From: Pedobacter sp.
Lineage (GTDB): Bacteria > Bacteroidota > Bacteroidia > Sphingobacteriales > Sphingobacteriaceae
Length of the DNA stretch: 64,000 nt
Reading direction: 5' to 3'
NCBI RefSeq assembly: GCF_031119335.1
Contig: NZ_JAVHXT010000004.1
Coordinates: forward strand, 46,774-110,773
Below, piece after piece: positions 16,068 to 26,546 of this stretch. A model generated the notes under the pieces. It saw only the letters and a program-made list of their open reading frames with translations. It made no database searches and was not told the origin of the DNA. Positions within the stretch are counted from its first letter, which is position 1. Every line of letters begins with the position of its first letter. The position numbers and the translations under genes were made by a program.

Positions 16068-16087
16068 TCAAAGATTTTAATCTTTGA
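16068..16087. repeat. Short perfect palindrome after the ComF-like gene
   Basis: TCAAAGATT and AATCTTTGA pair perfectly around TT. It lies 8 nt after the ComF stop. Without a T tract it is a weak terminator at best; it resembles a short extragenic palindrome. Confidence 0.45.
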
Positions 16088-16126
16088 AAGCTCCATCTGA
16101 CAAATAAAAAAGTTATAAAAAAACAG

Positions 16127-17512
16127 ATGAAAAATAGAATTCTACTTTTCTTTCTTACCATCATTACCTTATCTTTTGCAGCCTGCAATAAAGACGAGGA
16201 TATCACTTTTGACCCCAACGCTAAGCTCAATTTTTCTACTGACAGTGTATTGTTCGATACCGTTTTCACCTCTGTAGGATCGACAGTACGCAGATTTAAA
16301 ATATTCAATTACAACGAAAAAGCCATTAACTTAGATGAAATAAAAATTGGTGGTGGCGCCAATTCTTCTTTCGTGATGAATGTAAACGGAAGGCAAATTG
16401 TTGATGGTAAAAACGTAAAAATTAACGGTAAAGACTCTATCAATATACTAGTTCGAGTTAACATCAATCCAACTCTAGAAAACCAACCTTTTATAGTACA
16501 AGACTCTATTTTGATGTTCTTCAACGGCAAAAAGGAAAGAATACCATTACTTGCTTATGGGCAAAATGCGATATTTCTCAAAAATGCATCTATAAAAACA
16601 AATACCTCTTGGGATAGCAAACTGCCTTACATTATTTCTAGTTCGGTTACTGTTGAGGAAAATGCAACGTTAAGCATCGCTCCTGGCACAAGGGTGTTGT
16701 TCCACAACGGAGCTACCATGCACGTAAAAGGCACTTTAAATGCAGTGGGAACAAGAAAAGATACCATCCTATTTGCTAGCGACAGAACTGAACGCATTTA
16801 CGAAGAAGAGCCCGGACAATGGAATGGTATTCATATTTATGGTAGCAGCAAAAACTCTATAATTAACTACGCGACCATTAAAAACGGCATTGCAGGTATC
16901 ACTGTAGATTCGCTGTCTTCTAATAGCAATCCGAAATTGGTATTGGCAAATACAGTGGTTAAAAACATGCAAGTGGTAGGTTTATTGGGCTACCATACTG
17001 AATTAGCCGCTTACAATAACTTATTCTATAACTGCGGACAGTATTTGATTTACGGAATTGGTGGGGGTAGCTACGACTTAGCCCAAAACACCTTTGCAGC
17101 TTATAACTTTAATTTTGCCCGTAGAACCTCGGCAGTACATCTATCGGATTTTATTAGTGCCACCGAATTTGCACCATTGAAAGCAACTTTAACCAACAAC
17201 ATCATTTGGGGTAGTTTAGAAGATGAATTGACTGTCGAGAAAAAATCAACCGCCGTTTCGGTTATCGATATCAAAAACAATTTATTAAAAACTACGCAAA
17301 GCGGATTTAATGGAAACGGGAACCTAACAAATTCCGATCCCTTATTCATAAACCCTAGACAGGGTAATTTTAAGCTTAACGACAGTAGCCCAGCAAAAAA
17401 CAAGGGTTTAAATTTAATCTCACATCCGTACTTTTCTAGCTATTTATCGAAAGATATATTAGCAAAAGAAAGATTATTTCCTTCTGAATTAGGATGTTAC
17501 GAGGATAATTAA
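16127..17512 (+). CDS. Lipoprotein with a predicted parallel beta-helix
   Basis: 461 residues with a lipoprotein signal: a hydrophobic segment followed by 'SFAAC', acylation at the Cys near residue 20, then acidic residues Asp-Glu-Asp. The body has irregular repeats of Asn/Gly-rich beta strands ('NATLSIAPGTRVLFHNGATM', 'ILFASDRTE', 'NNIIWG') typical of right-handed beta-helices found in surface proteins and polysaccharide lyases. No catalytic residues can be named. A short N-terminal beta-sandwich-like part (about 30-140) may be an immunoglobulin-like domain. Confidence 0.75.
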   Translation: MKNRILLFFLTIITLSFAACNKDEDITFDPNAKLNFSTDSVLFDTVFTSVGSTVRRFKIFNYNEKAINLDEIKIGGGANSSFVMNVNGRQIVDGKNVKINGKDSINILVRVNINPTLENQPFIVQDSILMFFNGKKERIPLLAYGQNAIFLKNASIKTNTSWDSKLPYIISSSVTVEENATLSIAPGTRVLFHNGATMHVKGTLNAVGTRKDTILFASDRTERIYEEEPGQWNGIHIYGSSKNSIINYATIKNGIAGITVDSLSSNSNPKLVLANTVVKNMQVVGLLGYHTELAAYNNLFYNCGQYLIYGIGGGSYDLAQNTFAAYNFNFARRTSAVHLSDFISATEFAPLKATLTNNIIWGSLEDELTVEKKSTAVSVIDIKNNLLKTTQSGFNGNGNLTNSDPLFINPRQGNFKLNDSSPAKNKGLNLISHPYFSSYLSKDILAKERLFPSELGCYEDN

Positions 17513-17586
17513 AAAAATATGAACTTTCTGAAAACTTTTTAACCATGCTTCTCGTTTATTATATCGAGAGCGTTAATTTAGATGGT

Positions 17587-17621
17587 AAGGGTCGATAGTT
17601 CCACTCGGAATATCGGCCCTT
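17587..17621. terminator. Possible bidirectional terminator between convergent genes
   Basis: An 11-bp inverted repeat with one mismatch, AAGGGTCGATA (17587-17597) with TATCGGCCCTT (17611-17621), sits between the lipoprotein gene (plus) and the hybrid kinase gene (minus, stop at 17626). T-richness is modest on both sides. Confidence 0.55.
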
Positions 17622-17625
17622 TACT

Positions 17626-20385
17626 TTATCCCAAAAAATCTATCAGCACCTTTTTAATCTCGGTTGGACTAAACGGTTTCAATACGTGGCCGTTCATTCC
17701 ACTTTCCTTAAATTTGCTTTCTTCATCGTGCAAAGTTGATGCTGTTAGCGCAACAATCGGAAGTTTCTTATAATAATCCTCCTCCATCCCTCTGATAATG
17801 GTTGTAGTTTCGAAACCGGTAATGCCCGGCATTTTAATGTCCATAAAAACCAAATCGTATCGATTTCTTGTAATGCACTCAATTGCCTTGTAGCCATCAG
17901 AAGCAAAATCAATACTCAGCCCCCACTTCATCAAAATCCGTTTTGCAATAAGAATATTGATTTCATTATCATCTACAATTAAAACTCTTTTACCTTTAAA
18001 ATCTACGGCTTTAGCTTTTTCTTGCATCGCAGTTTGCGATGATTTTCCAAAACTGATTGTAAAAGAGAATGTTGTTCCGCTACCTTCTACACTGTCTACA
18101 GTTACATCAGAATGGTATAACCTTAATAATTTTCTGGTTATAGCTAAACCCAAGCCTGTACCGCCGTACTTTCTAGAAATATCCGTTTTGGCTTGCGTAA
18201 AAGTTTCGAAGATATATTCCTTTTTATCAGATGGGATGCCTATTCCATTATCCTTAACCTCAAAATAAATATCGAGGGTATCGGCATTTTCAGCTTTTAG
18301 TTTTAAACGTAACTCAACGGTTCCCTGCGTAGTAAACTTAATGGCATTACCCAACAAGTTCATCAGTATTTGATAAAGCCTGGTTTTATCCGCCAGTACC
18401 AAATCAGGTATTTCGTTATCAAATATGAGCTTTAGTGAGTTTTTTTGCTTAGCCGCATTTACTTGTAACGAGTTAATGATGTCATTACACAAATGCTGAA
18501 GATTGGTTGGCAAAAACTCTAAATGCAGGTTCCCCGTTTCAATCTTGGTAAAGTCAAGTACATCGTTAATAATGTTCAGCAAGTTTTCGCTAGAAAACTT
18601 TAAGATATTAAGATCTTCGGTTTGGGATGGCTTCGGGTCGTTTTCGATGAGCAAGTGAGTCATTCCAATTATTGCATTTAAAGGCGTACGAATTTCATGG
18701 CTCATTACCGATAAAAACATTTCCTTCGCTTCGCTTAATTGCAATGCTTGCTCTTTCGAATATAGGATGTCTCTTTCTACTTGCTTACGTTCTGTAATGT
18801 CTGTAATTAATTCTATGTAACGTTCTACCGTGCCTTTTTCGTTAACGATTGGCGTGTTAGCTACCAATAACCAAATCGGCGTACCATCTTTTTTCTGCGC
18901 CAACACTTCTATAGAGAACGACTTCTTGTCTTCAGATGCCTTCCTTGCTTCCAAAATCACACGTCTGTCAGTTTCGTCGGTAGAAAGCACGTCGCCTAAC
19001 AGCTTACCTGCTATTTCGGCAGCAGAATAACCCGTTAAACGCTCTAAAGCTTCGTTTACCCAAGTAATCTCTCCATCTTGATTACAAATTGTAACACCTG
19101 TATTTGTTTTGCTCGCAACGGTAGACAAAACTTCCAGCTCCTGCTCTGCTTTCTTTTTGGCAGTCGTATCAATGATAATTTCAATCTCGGTCTCCACCTC
19201 ACCATCTTCACTCAAAATAATAGTGCTGTAGATAGAAAGCCAAATTTTCTTTTTATCTTTTCTGTATGCCAAAATATCAACTGTAAAAGATTTCTTTTGG
19301 CTAATGAGTTTCCTAGCTTCTTCAATTACAGACCAGTCCGTTTCTGGGCCCCTAATTAAATCGCCCAAAGGCTTACCTTGAATATCTTCCAAAGTAAAGC
19401 CCGTAATTTCAGTAAAGGCATCGTTTGCCCAGCTTACCCGATTGTAATCATCGCTAATTACCACACCATTATTTACCTTACTTGCTACCAAGGAAAGTTG
19501 ATTTAATTCGAAGTCTAAACGCTTTTTCTCTGTAATATCTCTTCCGTAGCTATACCACCTGTCCTCTTTGGCCACCATGATCCAGCTTAGCCATTTGATA
19601 TGCTTTGCCTTGTCTACAACACGAAAATCCAAAAAGAACTGTTTTTTACCTTCTTTTAACCCTTCTTCAATGTGAGTTATTATTCGATGGATATCTTCAC
19701 TATGACAAAAGCTCCACATACTTTTACCCAATACTTCTTCAATTTCGTAACCCAGCATTTTCTTTGCAGCTTGGTTGGTAAAAATAATATCGCCGTCTCT
19801 AGTTAAAATACAGTGAATTTCTGGAGAAGCCTCAAACACATTGATGAATTCTTCTGAGCGTTTGGTTTGAACTTCCAACTGTAGATTTTTGCGCCTTAAA
19901 GAAAGTTGTGTAATAATTTGCAGAGACAACGTTTGTAAAGCTTCAGTTTGCAACGATGTAAGCTCTTTCACGCAATCATCTACTACACATAAACAACCTA
20001 AAGCATAACCATCAGCATCTATCAATGGCACACTGGCGTAAAATAAGATATTATCTTGCGAAGAAATTAAGGCATTATCATGAAACTCTTTGGTTAATCT
20101 AAGGTCTGGAGCAACGTAAATGTCTTTATACATTGCATATTGACAAATACTGCCTGCTCTATTGAAAATGCGTTGTTGGGTAATTAAACCGTAGGTAGCC
20201 TTAAAAACAATGTTTTCTTTATCAATGAAACTGATATAGGCTTTTTTGGTAGAGGCGATTTGAGCCGCTAACTTAACTAGGTTATCTAGCTCGTTGTTAA
20301 GTCCTTCTCCAAGAACATCGTAAGAGTAAAGTGCGGCCAAGCGGCGCTCTTCCATCTGATAACTTGGAGAAGGAACATTTAGCAT
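17626..20385 (-). CDS. Soluble hybrid histidine kinase (GAF-PAS-PAS-PAS-HisKA-HATPase-REC)
   Basis: 919 residues without a transmembrane helix. A GAF domain (about 20-165, 'FKATYGLITQQRIFNRAGSICQ') is followed by three PAS/PAC modules (about 170-290, 300-420 and 425-545), each with a 'DITERK'-like end. HisKA with 'SHEIRTPLNA' is near 560, the HATPase with 'GTGLGLAIT' is near 740, and a receiver domain (about 800-919) has 'VDDNEIN', phospho-acceptor in 'FMDIKMPG' and 'LKPF'. It is a cytoplasmic multi-signal sensor. It lies 28 nt downstream of glyA on the same strand, with an inverted repeat next to its start. Confidence 0.92.
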   Translation of the reverse strand: MLNVPSPSYQMEERRLAALYSYDVLGEGLNNELDNLVKLAAQIASTKKAYISFIDKENIVFKATYGLITQQRIFNRAGSICQYAMYKDIYVAPDLRLTKEFHDNALISSQDNILFYASVPLIDADGYALGCLCVVDDCVKELTSLQTEALQTLSLQIITQLSLRRKNLQLEVQTKRSEEFINVFEASPEIHCILTRDGDIIFTNQAAKKMLGYEIEEVLGKSMWSFCHSEDIHRIITHIEEGLKEGKKQFFLDFRVVDKAKHIKWLSWIMVAKEDRWYSYGRDITEKKRLDFELNQLSLVASKVNNGVVISDDYNRVSWANDAFTEITGFTLEDIQGKPLGDLIRGPETDWSVIEEARKLISQKKSFTVDILAYRKDKKKIWLSIYSTIILSEDGEVETEIEIIIDTTAKKKAEQELEVLSTVASKTNTGVTICNQDGEITWVNEALERLTGYSAAEIAGKLLGDVLSTDETDRRVILEARKASEDKKSFSIEVLAQKKDGTPIWLLVANTPIVNEKGTVERYIELITDITERKQVERDILYSKEQALQLSEAKEMFLSVMSHEIRTPLNAIIGMTHLLIENDPKPSQTEDLNILKFSSENLLNIINDVLDFTKIETGNLHLEFLPTNLQHLCNDIINSLQVNAAKQKNSLKLIFDNEIPDLVLADKTRLYQILMNLLGNAIKFTTQGTVELRLKLKAENADTLDIYFEVKDNGIGIPSDKKEYIFETFTQAKTDISRKYGGTGLGLAITRKLLRLYHSDVTVDSVEGSGTTFSFTISFGKSSQTAMQEKAKAVDFKGKRVLIVDDNEINILIAKRILMKWGLSIDFASDGYKAIECITRNRYDLVFMDIKMPGITGFETTTIIRGMEEDYYKKLPIVALTASTLHDEESKFKESGMNGHVLKPFSPTEIKKVLIDFLG

Positions 20386-20386
20386 A

Positions 20387-20411
20387 ATATTCGGTAATTA
20401 AACCCGAATAT
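20387..20411. promoter_or_regulatory. Inverted repeat between glyA and the hybrid kinase
   Basis: ATATTCGG (20387-20394) and CCGAATAT (20404-20411) are perfect 8-bp arms with a 9-nt centre. It fills the 28-nt glyA-kinase gap and ends 2 nt from the kinase ATG. It could be an operator or a translational hairpin; no T tract supports termination. Confidence 0.4.
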
Positions 20412-20413
20412 AA

Positions 20414-21685
20414 CTATTTATAAAGTGGAAAACGACTTACTAAGGCCTGAACTTTAGTTTTTACCGCTTCAAGTACTTGGTCATCGCCCGAATTCATCAA
20501 TGCTTCATCAATCAAGTCAACAATTTCTTCCATTTGTTCTGCTTTAAAACCTCTAGAAGTAATTGCAGCAGTACCTACTCTAAATCCCGATGTTACAAAC
20601 GGAGATTTATCGTCAAATGGTACCATATTTTTGTTAACGGTGATATCGGCTTTGCCTAAAGCTTCTTCAGCAGCCTTACCAGTAATGTTTTTATTTCTTA
20701 GGTCGATTAACATCAAATGGTTATCTGTACCACCAGAAATGATACCATAGCCTTTTGCAACAAAAGCTTTAGCCATTTCTTGTGCATTTGCACCAACTTG
20801 TTTGATATAATCGCCATATTCGTCAGTTAAAGCTTCGCCAAAAGCAATTGCTTTAGCAGCAATGATATGCTCTAACGGCCCACCTTGCGTACCAGGAAAA
20901 ACAGCCATGTCCAATAAGTTAGACATCATTCTAGTTTCGCCTTTTGGCGTTTTTAAACCCCATGGATTTTCGAAATCTTTGCCCATCATAATCATCCCAC
21001 CACGTGGACCTCTTAAAGTTTTGTGGGTAGTTGTAGTTACAATATGGCAATGAGGAAGTGGATTGTCTAACAACCCTTTAGCGATAAAACCAGCTGGGTG
21101 AGAAATATCGGCCAATACCAAAGCACCTATTTGATCGGCAACTTTACGGATAAAAGCGTAATCCCACTCTCTAGAATAAGCAGATGCACCGCAAATAATC
21201 AATTTTGGTTTTTCGGCTAGTGCAACTTCTTCCAATTTTGCATAATCGATTTTACCATCTTCCTTTTTTACACCATAGAACAAAGGTTGATAAAGTTTTC
21301 CAGAGAAATTAACAGGAGAACCGTGAGTTAAGTGACCACCGTGAGACAAATCGAAACCTAAGATTTTATCTCCAGGTTGAATTACCGCCAACATTACCGC
21401 AGCATTAGCCTGAGCACCAGAGTGTGGTTGTACGTTTACCCACGCCGCACCGAAAAGTTGCTTAGCTCTATCAATAGCGATGTTCTCTATTTCGTCTACC
21501 ACTTGGCAACCTCCATAGTAACGTTTTCCCGGTAAACCTTCAGCGTATTTGTTGGTTAAAACCGACCCCGCAGCTTCCATTACTTGCTTGCTAACGAAGT
21601 TTTCTGAAGCGATAAGCTCTAATCCGTGTTCTTGTCTGTCTAATTCTTTGTCAATTAAATCGAAAACTAATGTGTCTCTGTTCAT
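20414..21685 (-). CDS. glyA: Serine hydroxymethyltransferase
   Basis: 423 residues from ATG 21685, a normal length for GlyA. The N-terminus ('[19 protein letters not shown]') is diagnostic. The PLP lysine lies in '[14 protein letters not shown]', and '[15 protein letters not shown]' and '[11 protein letters not shown]' are further SHMT motifs. It interconverts serine and glycine with tetrahydrofolate, feeding one-carbon metabolism in the cytosol. A longer frame from TTG at 21730 adds 15 unrelated residues and is not favoured. Confidence 0.97.
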   Translation of the reverse strand: MNRDTLVFDLIDKELDRQEHGLELIASENFVSKQVMEAAGSVLTNKYAEGLPGKRYYGGCQVVDEIENIAIDRAKQLFGAAWVNVQPHSGAQANAAVMLAVIQPGDKILGFDLSHGGHLTHGSPVNFSGKLYQPLFYGVKKEDGKIDYAKLEEVALAEKPKLIICGASAYSREWDYAFIRKVADQIGALVLADISHPAGFIAKGLLDNPLPHCHIVTTTTHKTLRGPRGGMIMMGKDFENPWGLKTPKGETRMMSNLLDMAVFPGTQGGPLEHIIAAKAIAFGEALTDEYGDYIKQVGANAQEMAKAFVAKGYGIISGGTDNHLMLIDLRNKNITGKAAEEALGKADITVNKNMVPFDDKSPFVTSGFRVGTAAITSRGFKAEQMEEIVDLIDEALMNSGDDQVLEAVKTKVQALVSRFPLYK

Positions 21686-21869
21686 TATTTGGAATTGGAA
21701 ATATGTGTTTGTTTCGGTAAAAATACTCAAAATATTAGGTTATACAATGAACTAATGCGCATAACTAAGTCATTCTCATAAACATTGGCCTACACATTCT
21801 AGCTATTTGGAATTTTTATTGATAAAATTATTAAACAAAATACCGTAATTTGTGCTTTTATAACATTGC

Positions 21870-23798
21870 ATGGAAGTAAAAACAGGAGCCTTATTATCTA
21901 CCATAAATTATCCAGAGGATTTAAAGAAATATAGTGAGCAGGAACTGGAGCAGATTTGCCAAGAGTTACGCCAGTATATCATTGATGTAGTGAGTGTTAA
22001 CGGCGGGCATTTTGGAGCGAGTTTAGGTGTAGTAGAGCTAACTGTTGCTTTGCATTACGCACTCAATACGCCTTACGATAAACTGATTTGGGACGTAGGT
22101 CATCAGGCTTATGGTCATAAAATCTTAACAGGAAGAAAAGATCAATTCCATACCAACAGAATTATTAATGGCATTAGCGGTTTCCCCAAAATTAGTGAAA
22201 GCGAATATGATACTTTTGGCGTAGGCCACTCTTCTACTTCTATTTCTGCAGCTTTGGGTATGGCCGTGGCTTCTCATTACAAAGGCGAAAAAGACAGGCA
22301 GCACGTAGCCGTAATTGGCGATGGTGCTATGACTGCAGGTTTGGCTTTTGAAGGTTTAAACCATGCAGGTATTGAGAAATCTAACGTTTTGGTAATTTTG
22401 AACGACAATTGTATGTCCATTGACCCTAACGTTGGCGCACTAAAAGAATATTTAACAAGCATCACTACTTCAAAATCTTACAATCGTTTTAGGGATGATG
22501 TGTTTAATGTGCTGACCAAACTTTCTGAGCTTGGTCCAAACGCACAGAAATACGTAAAGAAAATTCAGAAGAGCATTAAAGGTACTTTACTTAAACAGAG
22601 TAACCTTTTCGAAGCTTTAAATTTTAGATATTTTGGTCCGGTTGATGGTCATGATGTGAAACGTTTAGCGGCCATCATCAAAGACTTGAAAGATATTCCT
22701 GGTCCAAAACTTTTGCATTGCGTTACGGTTAAAGGTAAAGGTTTCGCATTGGCGGAAAAAGACCAAACCAAATGGCACGCACCAGGTTTGTTCGATAAAA
22801 TTACTGGTGAGATTAAAAAATCGGTTCCAGACAAACCGCAGCCACCAAAATACCAAGATGTTTTTGGGCATACCATGGTAGAATTGGCAGAAGCGAACAA
22901 AAAAATTGTCGGTATCACTCCTGCAATGCCGTCGGGCTGTTCGCTGAATATTATGATGAAAGCAATGCCAGACAGAGCTTTCGACGTAGGTATAGCCGAG
23001 CAACATGCGGTTACTTTTTCAGCTGGTTTAGCTACGCAAGGATTGGTGCCGTTCTGTAATATCTACTCTAGCTTTATGCAAAGGGCTTACGACCAGGTTA
23101 TCCACGATGTCGCTATACAAAACTTGAACGTAGTATTTTGCTTAGATAGAGCTGGTTTAGCTGGCGCCGATGGCGCAACGCACCACGGAGCTTACGACTT
23201 GGCTTTTATGCGTTGCATTCCAAATATGACGGTGGCTTCTCCAATGAACGAAGAAGAGTTGCGTAACATGATGTACACCGCACAATTGGAAAACAAAGGG
23301 CCGTTCACTATTCGTTACCCGAGAGGAAATGGTATGTTGCCAGACTGGAAACGCCCATTAAATGAGTTACAAGTGGGAAAAGGCCGTAAAATATGTGATG
23401 GCGAAGATGTAGCAATCTTAACTATCGGCCATGTTGGTAATTTCGCTGTAGAAGCTTGTAAAGAGTTAAATAGCGATGGGATTAACCCTGCACATTACGA
23501 TTTACGTTTCGTAAAACCTTTAGATGAGGAACTACTTCACGATGTATTTACTCGTTTCAAAAATGTAATTACTGTAGAAGATGGTTGTTTACAAGGTGGA
23601 ATGGGGAGTGCAGTGCTAGAATTTATGGCTGATAATGGTTATAAATCTAACGTAACTAGATTGGGTATTCCTGACGAGATTGTAGAACACGGCGAACAAC
23701 CAGAACTATGGGCACTTTGCGGGTATGACACTGCTGCAATTATCCAAGCGGTAAAAAAAGTTGCGGTAAGCAGAACAACTAAAATAATGGCTTCTTAG
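21870..23798 (+). CDS. dxs: 1-deoxy-D-xylulose-5-phosphate synthase
   Basis: 642 residues, the full Dxs length. The thiamine-diphosphate site '[18 protein letters not shown]' lies near 150, with 'GHSSTS' nearby. The transketolase Pyr domain carries the catalytic Glu in '[17 protein letters not shown]'. The transketolase C-terminal domain completes the chain. It condenses pyruvate and glyceraldehyde 3-phosphate, the first step of the MEP isoprenoid pathway, whose product also feeds undecaprenyl phosphate used by the polysaccharide locus downstream. Confidence 0.97.
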   Translation: MEVKTGALLSTINYPEDLKKYSEQELEQICQELRQYIIDVVSVNGGHFGASLGVVELTVALHYALNTPYDKLIWDVGHQAYGHKILTGRKDQFHTNRIINGISGFPKISESEYDTFGVGHSSTSISAALGMAVASHYKGEKDRQHVAVIGDGAMTAGLAFEGLNHAGIEKSNVLVILNDNCMSIDPNVGALKEYLTSITTSKSYNRFRDDVFNVLTKLSELGPNAQKYVKKIQKSIKGTLLKQSNLFEALNFRYFGPVDGHDVKRLAAIIKDLKDIPGPKLLHCVTVKGKGFALAEKDQTKWHAPGLFDKITGEIKKSVPDKPQPPKYQDVFGHTMVELAEANKKIVGITPAMPSGCSLNIMMKAMPDRAFDVGIAEQHAVTFSAGLATQGLVPFCNIYSSFMQRAYDQVIHDVAIQNLNVVFCLDRAGLAGADGATHHGAYDLAFMRCIPNMTVASPMNEEELRNMMYTAQLENKGPFTIRYPRGNGMLPDWKRPLNELQVGKGRKICDGEDVAILTIGHVGNFAVEACKELNSDGINPAHYDLRFVKPLDEELLHDVFTRFKNVITVEDGCLQGGMGSAVLEFMADNGYKSNVTRLGIPDEIVEHGEQPELWALCGYDTAAIIQAVKKVAVSRTTKIMAS

Positions 23799-23833
23799 TC
23801 TTCGACAAGCTCAGACTGACAAAATACACTCAA

Positions 23834-24760
23834 TTGAAAAAGAATTCTAAAATTTTCGTAGCAGGTCACCGTGGGATGGTTGGTTCTGCTATCTATCGTA
23901 AGCTTCAAAAAGAAGGTTACCAAAATATCATTACAAGAACTTCAAAAGAGTTAGATTTACGTAACCAACAAGCGGTAGCTGATTTTTTTGCTCAAGAGAA
24001 ACCTGATTATGTTTTCCTAGCGGCAGCAAAGGTTGGTGGAATTGTAGCTAATAACACTTACAGAGCAGATTTTCTTTACGAGAACTTGGCTATTCAAAAT
24101 AACGTTATACATCAATCTTATTTAAATAGCGTTACCAAATTGATGTTTTTGGGTTCGAGCTGTATTTATCCAAAATTAGCTCCTCAGCCGCTTAAAGAGG
24201 ACTATTTGTTAACCGGCACTTTAGAACCTACAAACGAGCCTTACGCCATCGCTAAAATAGCAGGAATTAAGATGTGTGATGCTTACAGAGACCAATATGG
24301 TTGTAACTTCATTTCGGTAATGCCAACTAATTTATACGGATTGAACGATAATTATCACCCAGAAAATTCTCACGTTTTGCCAGCTTTAATTAGAAAGTTT
24401 GACGAAGCAAAAAACAATGGCAGCAAAGAAGTTGTAATTTGGGGAACAGGCTCGCCAATGCGTGAATTTCTATACGCTGACGACCTAGCAGATGCTTGTT
24501 ATTACTTAATGGAAAATTATAGCGAACCTACTTTAATTAATATCGGTACTGGAGAAGATTTAACCATTAAAGATTTAGCTCTAGCTGTTAAAGAAACTGT
24601 AGGGTTTGAAGGAGAGTTAGTATTCGATACGAGCAAACCAGATGGTACACCACGTAAACTAATGGATGTTTCTAAGCTTCATAATTTGGGTTGGAAACAT
24701 CAAATTGAATTGGAAGAAGGTTTAAAGTTAGCATATCAGGATTATTTGAGTAGGCGATAG
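23834..24760 (+). CDS. fcl: GDP-L-fucose synthase
   Basis: 308 residues, an SDR epimerase/reductase. The NADP-binding motif '[10 protein letters not shown]' is near residue 11, and the catalytic Tyr-x3-Lys is in 'YAIAKIAG'. '[12 protein letters not shown]' and '[21 protein letters not shown]' are GDP-fucose synthase signatures. It converts GDP-4-keto-6-deoxymannose to GDP-L-fucose. The start is TTG at 23834; no ATG fits the family N-terminus. Its usual partner gmd is 36 kb away on the other strand, at the far end of the polysaccharide locus. The 35-nt gap from dxs suggests cotranscription. Confidence 0.94.
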   Translation: MKKNSKIFVAGHRGMVGSAIYRKLQKEGYQNIITRTSKELDLRNQQAVADFFAQEKPDYVFLAAAKVGGIVANNTYRADFLYENLAIQNNVIHQSYLNSVTKLMFLGSSCIYPKLAPQPLKEDYLLTGTLEPTNEPYAIAKIAGIKMCDAYRDQYGCNFISVMPTNLYGLNDNYHPENSHVLPALIRKFDEAKNNGSKEVVIWGTGSPMREFLYADDLADACYYLMENYSEPTLINIGTGEDLTIKDLALAVKETVGFEGELVFDTSKPDGTPRKLMDVSKLHNLGWKHQIELEEGLKLAYQDYLSRR

Positions 24761-24773
24761 GTAAGTCTAAAAT

Positions 24774-24898
24774 CGTCATTTCGACCGCAGGGAGAAATCT
24801 GCAAGTTCTTTAGTAGAAAACCCGACATACGGCAGTGCCCCAATTTCGGTTTGCGCTACTATGCAATAGATTTCTCCTCGTTCCTCGTCGAAATGACG
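24774..24898. repeat. Inverted repeat, CGTCATTTCGA family, copy 2
   Basis: 125 nt with the same perfect 11-nt ends as the element at 8025-8106, and inner arms GAGAAATCT / AGATTTCTC. The centre is about 45 nt longer than in copy 1 and includes CCCGACATACGGCAGTGCCCC. It separates the plus-strand dxs-fcl unit from the 3' end of the minus-strand polysaccharide locus, and it is the only sequence there that could end transcription from both sides. Confidence 0.75.
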
Positions 24899-24908
24899 GA
24901 GCAGCGGG

Positions 24909-26546
24909 CTAAAAATCATAATAAAGGTTTCTAAAGCTAGTCCTCAATCCGAAAGTCACCATAGCTGTATTATGTTTAGACAAGCTATTTTTCTCTTGTC
25001 TCAAGATACCACCTAACTCTAACCTTAAATTATATTTTGGATTTAGTAGATAAGCTACTTTTCCTTGCAGGGTATAAAGTTCAGTTAAGATACCATTGCC
25101 AACTTTACTTCCGTAGTTGACAGTTCTAGTGTTATAACTTTTAAAAATATCTTTTCCGTAGTTAGTCCCAGCCTCATCCAATCCATAAGCGGCATACAAA
25201 GCCTGTCCCTGGAAATCAAATCTTTTTACGCTATAGTTTAACAAGCCTAAAAACTCTCTAAAATTAGCACCAAAAGGATGCGCCAATGGCTGATTGTAGT
25301 TGGCATAATTAGACAACCTGTCGAAATGTGCATAAGTATAAGGACGGGCTGTATTAAACTCTGCTAAATAGTTAAGTCGCTCAACTTTGAATAAATCAGC
25401 CCCTCTTAACCCTAACTGTACGGCCCATTTATTTGCCCAATATCCATTTCCGGCAAAGAACTCTTTTGCTGTAAATTCATCGAACATAAACTGTCCGTAA
25501 AGTGCTGTCTTTTCCAATAGCTCATACTTTACGTTCAATCCTAATCTCATCTTATCCGGCGAAGTAGTATTGGTGTTCTCTACTGGTCTTAAGAACATAA
25601 AAGGATGGATGTAATTAAAATCAAATCCTCTTTTACCTTCAACTTCAGCATCAGCCCATGTTACGGCTTGGAAAAAACCAACCGAAAAACGATTTGTAGC
25701 ATTCCAATCTAAATAATGTGCAGCCATCCATTTGCCTCTATCGCCTAATCTTCTGTCACTAGCCAACTTTGGAGCGCCAGGGTCTAGCATATAAGCGTAA
25801 ATGGTTTGGTATTGTAGGCTTCCCAAGCTTGCTCTCAATCTAAAAAAAGAATAATTAGAAGAAACATCAGATAATAATACGGAACGATAACCGTCGCCGA
25901 TGAAGTTCTTATCGTAACCGAGAGCAAAATTTAAATACTTATTTGGGGTGTAAGAAAGCAGCGCAGTCACATAAGCCCAATCTTGTTTATCAGTTGCGAG
26001 CTTACCATAACCTTGTCCAGGCACTACTTGATTGGCAACAATGTAATCGTTCACATAATCAGCAAATTTACCTTGGTTCTCAAAACCGTTAAGATAAAAT
26101 GAGAACTTCTCGCCCACATTTCCGCCCACTTGAAAACCACGGGTATTTAACCAAGTGCTTCTATTGCCTTCAATATCCTTACCAATTTGAAAATCAGCAA
26201 GAAAGTCAGCATAGATATTATATTCATCAGTTTTAAATTGAATTAAATGTTCTTGAAACAACTTGCGGTGAACCCAACTTCTTTTATTCAGCGTGTCGGT
26301 ACCGTAATTCATTAAAGAATCGAAATACGGCTTTAACCTCTCATCGTCTGCATAAAAACCACGAATAGAAGAATGGAATTTAGTTTTTGTATCGTAAACT
26401 GGTCTATTCAGTTTTTGATAAAGCTGATAATCGTGAAGGATGTATTGATTTGCGGTTTGATCAACCTGTTGAGCGTTTACTTCAAAAACAAAAAAGGCCA
26501 ATAAAATGGCCAATATATTATATCTTTTCATCAATTTGTTATTCAT
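24909..26546 (-). CDS. Outer-membrane beta-barrel, Wzi/RemB-like
   Basis: 545 residues with a signal peptide (about 6-25, ending Val-Asn-Ala-Gln). The mature protein is dominated by alternating aromatic beta strands ('FSFYLNGFENQGKF', 'FNYIHPFMFLRPVEN', 'ALYGQFMFDEF') and ends with Tyr-Tyr-Asp-Phe, an outer-membrane barrel terminus. 'FIGDGYRSVLLSD' and the following layout resemble capsule-assembly Wzi proteins and Flavobacterium RemB. The ATG overlaps the stop of the WbpM-like gene (ATGAATAA), showing coupling. It probably anchors or organises surface polysaccharide. It is the last gene of the locus. Confidence 0.75.
   Translation of the reverse strand: MNNKLMKRYNILAILLAFFVFEVNAQQVDQTANQYILHDYQLYQKLNRPVYDTKTKFHSSIRGFYADDERLKPYFDSLMNYGTDTLNKRSWVHRKLFQEHLIQFKTDEYNIYADFLADFQIGKDIEGNRSTWLNTRGFQVGGNVGEKFSFYLNGFENQGKFADYVNDYIVANQVVPGQGYGKLATDKQDWAYVTALLSYTPNKYLNFALGYDKNFIGDGYRSVLLSDVSSNYSFFRLRASLGSLQYQTIYAYMLDPGAPKLASDRRLGDRGKWMAAHYLDWNATNRFSVGFFQAVTWADAEVEGKRGFDFNYIHPFMFLRPVENTNTTSPDKMRLGLNVKYELLEKTALYGQFMFDEFTAKEFFAGNGYWANKWAVQLGLRGADLFKVERLNYLAEFNTARPYTYAHFDRLSNYANYNQPLAHPFGANFREFLGLLNYSVKRFDFQGQALYAAYGLDEAGTNYGKDIFKSYNTRTVNYGSKVGNGILTELYTLQGKVAYLLNPKYNLRLELGGILRQEKNSLSKHNTAMVTFGLRTSFRNLYYDF

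Noticed and set aside
21686-21730. TTG start for glyA, 15 codons upstream
   Set aside because: GlyA proteins begin close to the ATG at 21685; the extra residues do not resemble the family.
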